A stretch of DNA of 64,000 nt from Chitinophagaceae bacterium (lineage in GTDB: Bacteria > Bacteroidota > Bacteroidia > Chitinophagales > Chitinophagaceae), in contig JADJFD010000003.1 of NCBI GenBank assembly GCA_016708765.1, positions 186,001 through 250,000 on the forward strand, in the 5' to 3' direction. Shown here piece by piece: positions 62,449-64,000 of this stretch (position 1 is the first letter of the stretch; each line of letters starts with the position of its first letter). A model generated the notes under the pieces. It saw nothing but the letters and a program-made list of their open reading frames with translations. It did not search any database and was not told where the DNA came from. The position numbers and the translations under genes are program-made.

Positions 62449-63114
62449 ATGCTTTTCCTCGTCCCCACACCAATCGGAAATTTAAAGGACATTACACTTC
62501 GTGCAATAGAAGTTTTGAAAGAAGTTGATTTAATTCTTGCAGAAGATACGAGGACATCTTCAAAACTTCTGAATCATTATCAAATTACTAAACCGCTTTC
62601 TCCTTATCATCAGCATAACGAGCATAAAGTTTTGCATCATCTGGTCAGCCAACTATTAGAAGGAAAAAAAATTGCCGTAATAACAGATGCCGGCACACCT
62701 GGTATTTCTGATCCTGCTTTTTTATTAGTAAGAGAATGTATTAAAGTTGGAATAAAAGTAGAATGCCTACCCGGCGCTACAGCATTTGTTCCGGCATTAG
62801 TCAATAGTGGCATTCCTACCAACCGATTTTGCTTTGAAGGGTTTTTACCAATAAAAAAAGGACGACAAACACTACTGAAGCAATTGGTAGAAGAAGAAAG
62901 GACCATGGTCTTTTACGAATCTCCGGTAAGATTAGTTAAAACTTTAACCGAATTCGCTACCTACTTTGGAGAGGAAAGACAATGCTCCGTAAGCAGAGAA
63001 CTTACAAAGATGTTTGAAGAAAATAAGCAAGGCACTTTGAAAGAAGTAGCTGCTCATTTTACTGAAAAAACAGTGAAGGGTGAAATTGTGATTGTCGTTG
63101 CAGGTAAGAATTAA
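62449..63114 (+). CDS. rsmI: 16S rRNA (cytidine(1402)-2'-O)-methyltransferase
   Basis: SAM-dependent methyltransferase of the tetrapyrrole-methylase fold, modifying C1402 of 16S rRNA. 221 residues, shorter than the common form of about 280 because the C-terminal extension is absent. Motifs: VPTPIGNLKDITLRAIEVL, LAEDTRTSSKLLNHY, DAGTPGISDPA and LPGATAFVPALVNSG. Starts right after an octamer array. Its stop overlaps the convergent nitroreductase through a shared TTAA. Confidence 0.93.
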   Translation: MLFLVPTPIGNLKDITLRAIEVLKEVDLILAEDTRTSSKLLNHYQITKPLSPYHQHNEHKVLHHLVSQLLEGKKIAVITDAGTPGISDPAFLLVRECIKVGIKVECLPGATAFVPALVNSGIPTNRFCFEGFLPIKKGRQTLLKQLVEEERTMVFYESPVRLVKTLTEFATYFGEERQCSVSRELTKMFEENKQGTLKEVAAHFTEKTVKGEIVIVVAGKN

Positions 63115-63794
63115 TACCAAACAGCAACCTCATCAATCGGCTTTCTATTCAAATCAGGCACCCAACATTCATCCGCCGGATAACCAACGGGAACTAATAG
63201 AAATGGCTTTTCGTTTTCAGGTCTTTTTAAAACTTTGCACAAAAAATTCATTGGCGAAGGAGTATGCGTTAAAGCTCCTAACCCAGCATTATGAATTGCA
63301 GTTAATAAAAATCCACAGGCTAATCCGCAGCTTTCAGTGGCATAATAAACAGTTCCTTTTGTTCCATCTTGTTTTAACTCATAACTTTTTTTGAAAATAA
63401 TGATAAGGTAAGGGGCGGTTTCTAAAAATTCTTTATGCCAATCAGTTTGTAAGGGTCGCAGATCTTTTAGCCATTCTTCTGGCATTCGGCCGTTATAACT
63501 ATCAAATTCTTCATTTTCTGCTTCAATACGTATTTGCTTTTTAATGCCTGGGTCACTCACTACGCAAAATGTCCAGGGTTGTTTATGTGCCCCGCTGGGT
63601 GCTGACGAGGCGCTTAGAATAATATTCTCGATTACTTCTTTGGGCACAGGTTTATCAGAAAAATCTCTTATTGTTCTCCGCTTATCCAACCATTTATAAA
63701 ATTCATCACTCTTTTGTATCATTGCCGGAGAAGAAAAGGTTTCTTTGGCGTAAGAAACAAACGGATATCCGTCAATTTTTTTTGTTTTAACCAT
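63111..63794 (-). CDS. Nitroreductase-fold flavoprotein, iodotyrosine-deiodinase-like
   Basis: FMN-dependent reductase of 227 residues. RRTIRDFSDKPVPKEVIENII and SAPSGAHKQPWTFCVV are the signature of the IYD/BluB branch of the nitroreductase superfamily; the long loop with EENEEFDSYNGRMPEEWL resembles the IYD substrate lid. Some bacterial IYD homologues dehalogenate halotyrosines; here the substrate is not proven. It shares four overlapping bases with rsmI. Confidence 0.85.
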   Translation of the reverse strand: MVKTKKIDGYPFVSYAKETFSSPAMIQKSDEFYKWLDKRRTIRDFSDKPVPKEVIENIILSASSAPSGAHKQPWTFCVVSDPGIKKQIRIEAENEEFDSYNGRMPEEWLKDLRPLQTDWHKEFLETAPYLIIIFKKSYELKQDGTKGTVYYATESCGLACGFLLTAIHNAGLGALTHTPSPMNFLCKVLKRPENEKPFLLVPVGYPADECWVPDLNRKPIDEVAVWY

Positions 63795-63835
63795 AACATC
63801 AGTTTAACGTAATTTGTCAACTCAAATTAAAATTA

Positions 63836-64000
63836 ATGCGTAAGATTTTCTATTTAGTAATTATTTTCTGTTGTATTTCTTTATTTAGTAATGCACAACC
63901 TGATCGTTGGCAGCAAAAAGTGAAATATGTAATGAACGTTGATATGAATGTACAAACGAATCAATTCACGGGAAAGCAAAAGTTGGAATACTGGAATAAT
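63836..64000 (+). CDS. M1-family metallopeptidase, 3' partial (N-terminus only)
   Basis: Only 55 residues are visible before the window ends. They show a signal peptide (MRKIFYLVIIFCCISLFSNAQ) and the start WQQKVKYVMNVDMNVQTNQFTGKQKLEYWNN, the beginning of an M1 aminopeptidase N-terminal domain. Catalytic residues lie beyond the window, so the call rests on this short match. Confidence 0.65.
   Translation, partial: MRKIFYLVIIFCCISLFSNAQPDRWQQKVKYVMNVDMNVQTNQFTGKQKLEYWNN

Overview
The window looks like chromosome of a low-GC member of the Bacteroidota, most likely order Chitinophagales / family Chitinophagaceae. Support: gliding-type surface proteins with SprB-like repeats and a C-terminal sorting domain, Bacteroidota-type -7 promoter boxes (TAnnTTTG), a class II (B12-dependent) ribonucleotide reductase, a bacterial geranylgeranylglyceryl-phosphate synthase homologue, split transketolase, ribonuclease Y, and almost no Shine-Dalgarno signals. 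No rRNA operon, prophage, complete insertion sequence or CRISPR array is visible. There is one tRNA gene, tRNA-Leu(TAG).

Layout. 1-9.2 kb: end of a LolC/E permease, transketolase N-half, a WecA-type sugar-phosphate transferase, frr, an EamA transporter, PPK2, mscL, scpA, an OsmC protein, an L,D-transpeptidase-like protein and an outer-membrane barrel. 9.2-15.4 kb: dxs, a LytS/LytTR two-component pair, an M28 peptidase and GGGP synthase. 15.4-20.8 kb: the class II ribonucleotide reductase, a decayed aldo/keto reductase and a poly-G locus with a micro-lipoprotein. 20.9-27.9 kb: the protein quality-control cluster tig-clpP-clpP-clpX, tRNA-Leu and relA/spoT. 28-35 kb: two tandem giant surface proteins. 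35-49 kb: purA, an acidic low-complexity protein, pabB, lytic transglycosylase, gatA, tatA, rplS, rny, a TlpA-like thioredoxin, zapA, pheT and a KAS III. 49.6-64 kb: fabI, lolD, a lipoprotein esterase, PduO-type cobalamin adenosyltransferase, an ABC ATPase, gatC, trpS, deoxynucleoside kinase, pckA, aminopeptidase P, a four-helix-bundle (IVP/S23) gene, pssA, purS, rsmI, an IYD-like nitroreductase and the start of an M1 peptidase.

How genes connect: the B12-dependent reductase and the cobalamin adenosyltransferase form a cofactor-enzyme pair. The LolC/E-type permease and LolD-like ATPase fit lipoprotein export. gatA and gatC are split over two loci. KAS III and fabI flank one intergenic region. 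tig/clpP/clpP/clpX form a folding-degradation cluster.

Two features stand out. First, many gene borders carry short palindromic elements. Several of these are inverted arrays of degenerate 7-bp or 8-bp units that supply stop codons, abut start codons, encode a linker inside nrdJ and flank the IVP gene. Second, at least seven otherwise well-conserved genes carry single-base frameshifts, and two carry in-frame stops. This points to consensus or assembly error more than to real decay, so those genes are annotated here over their full spans.
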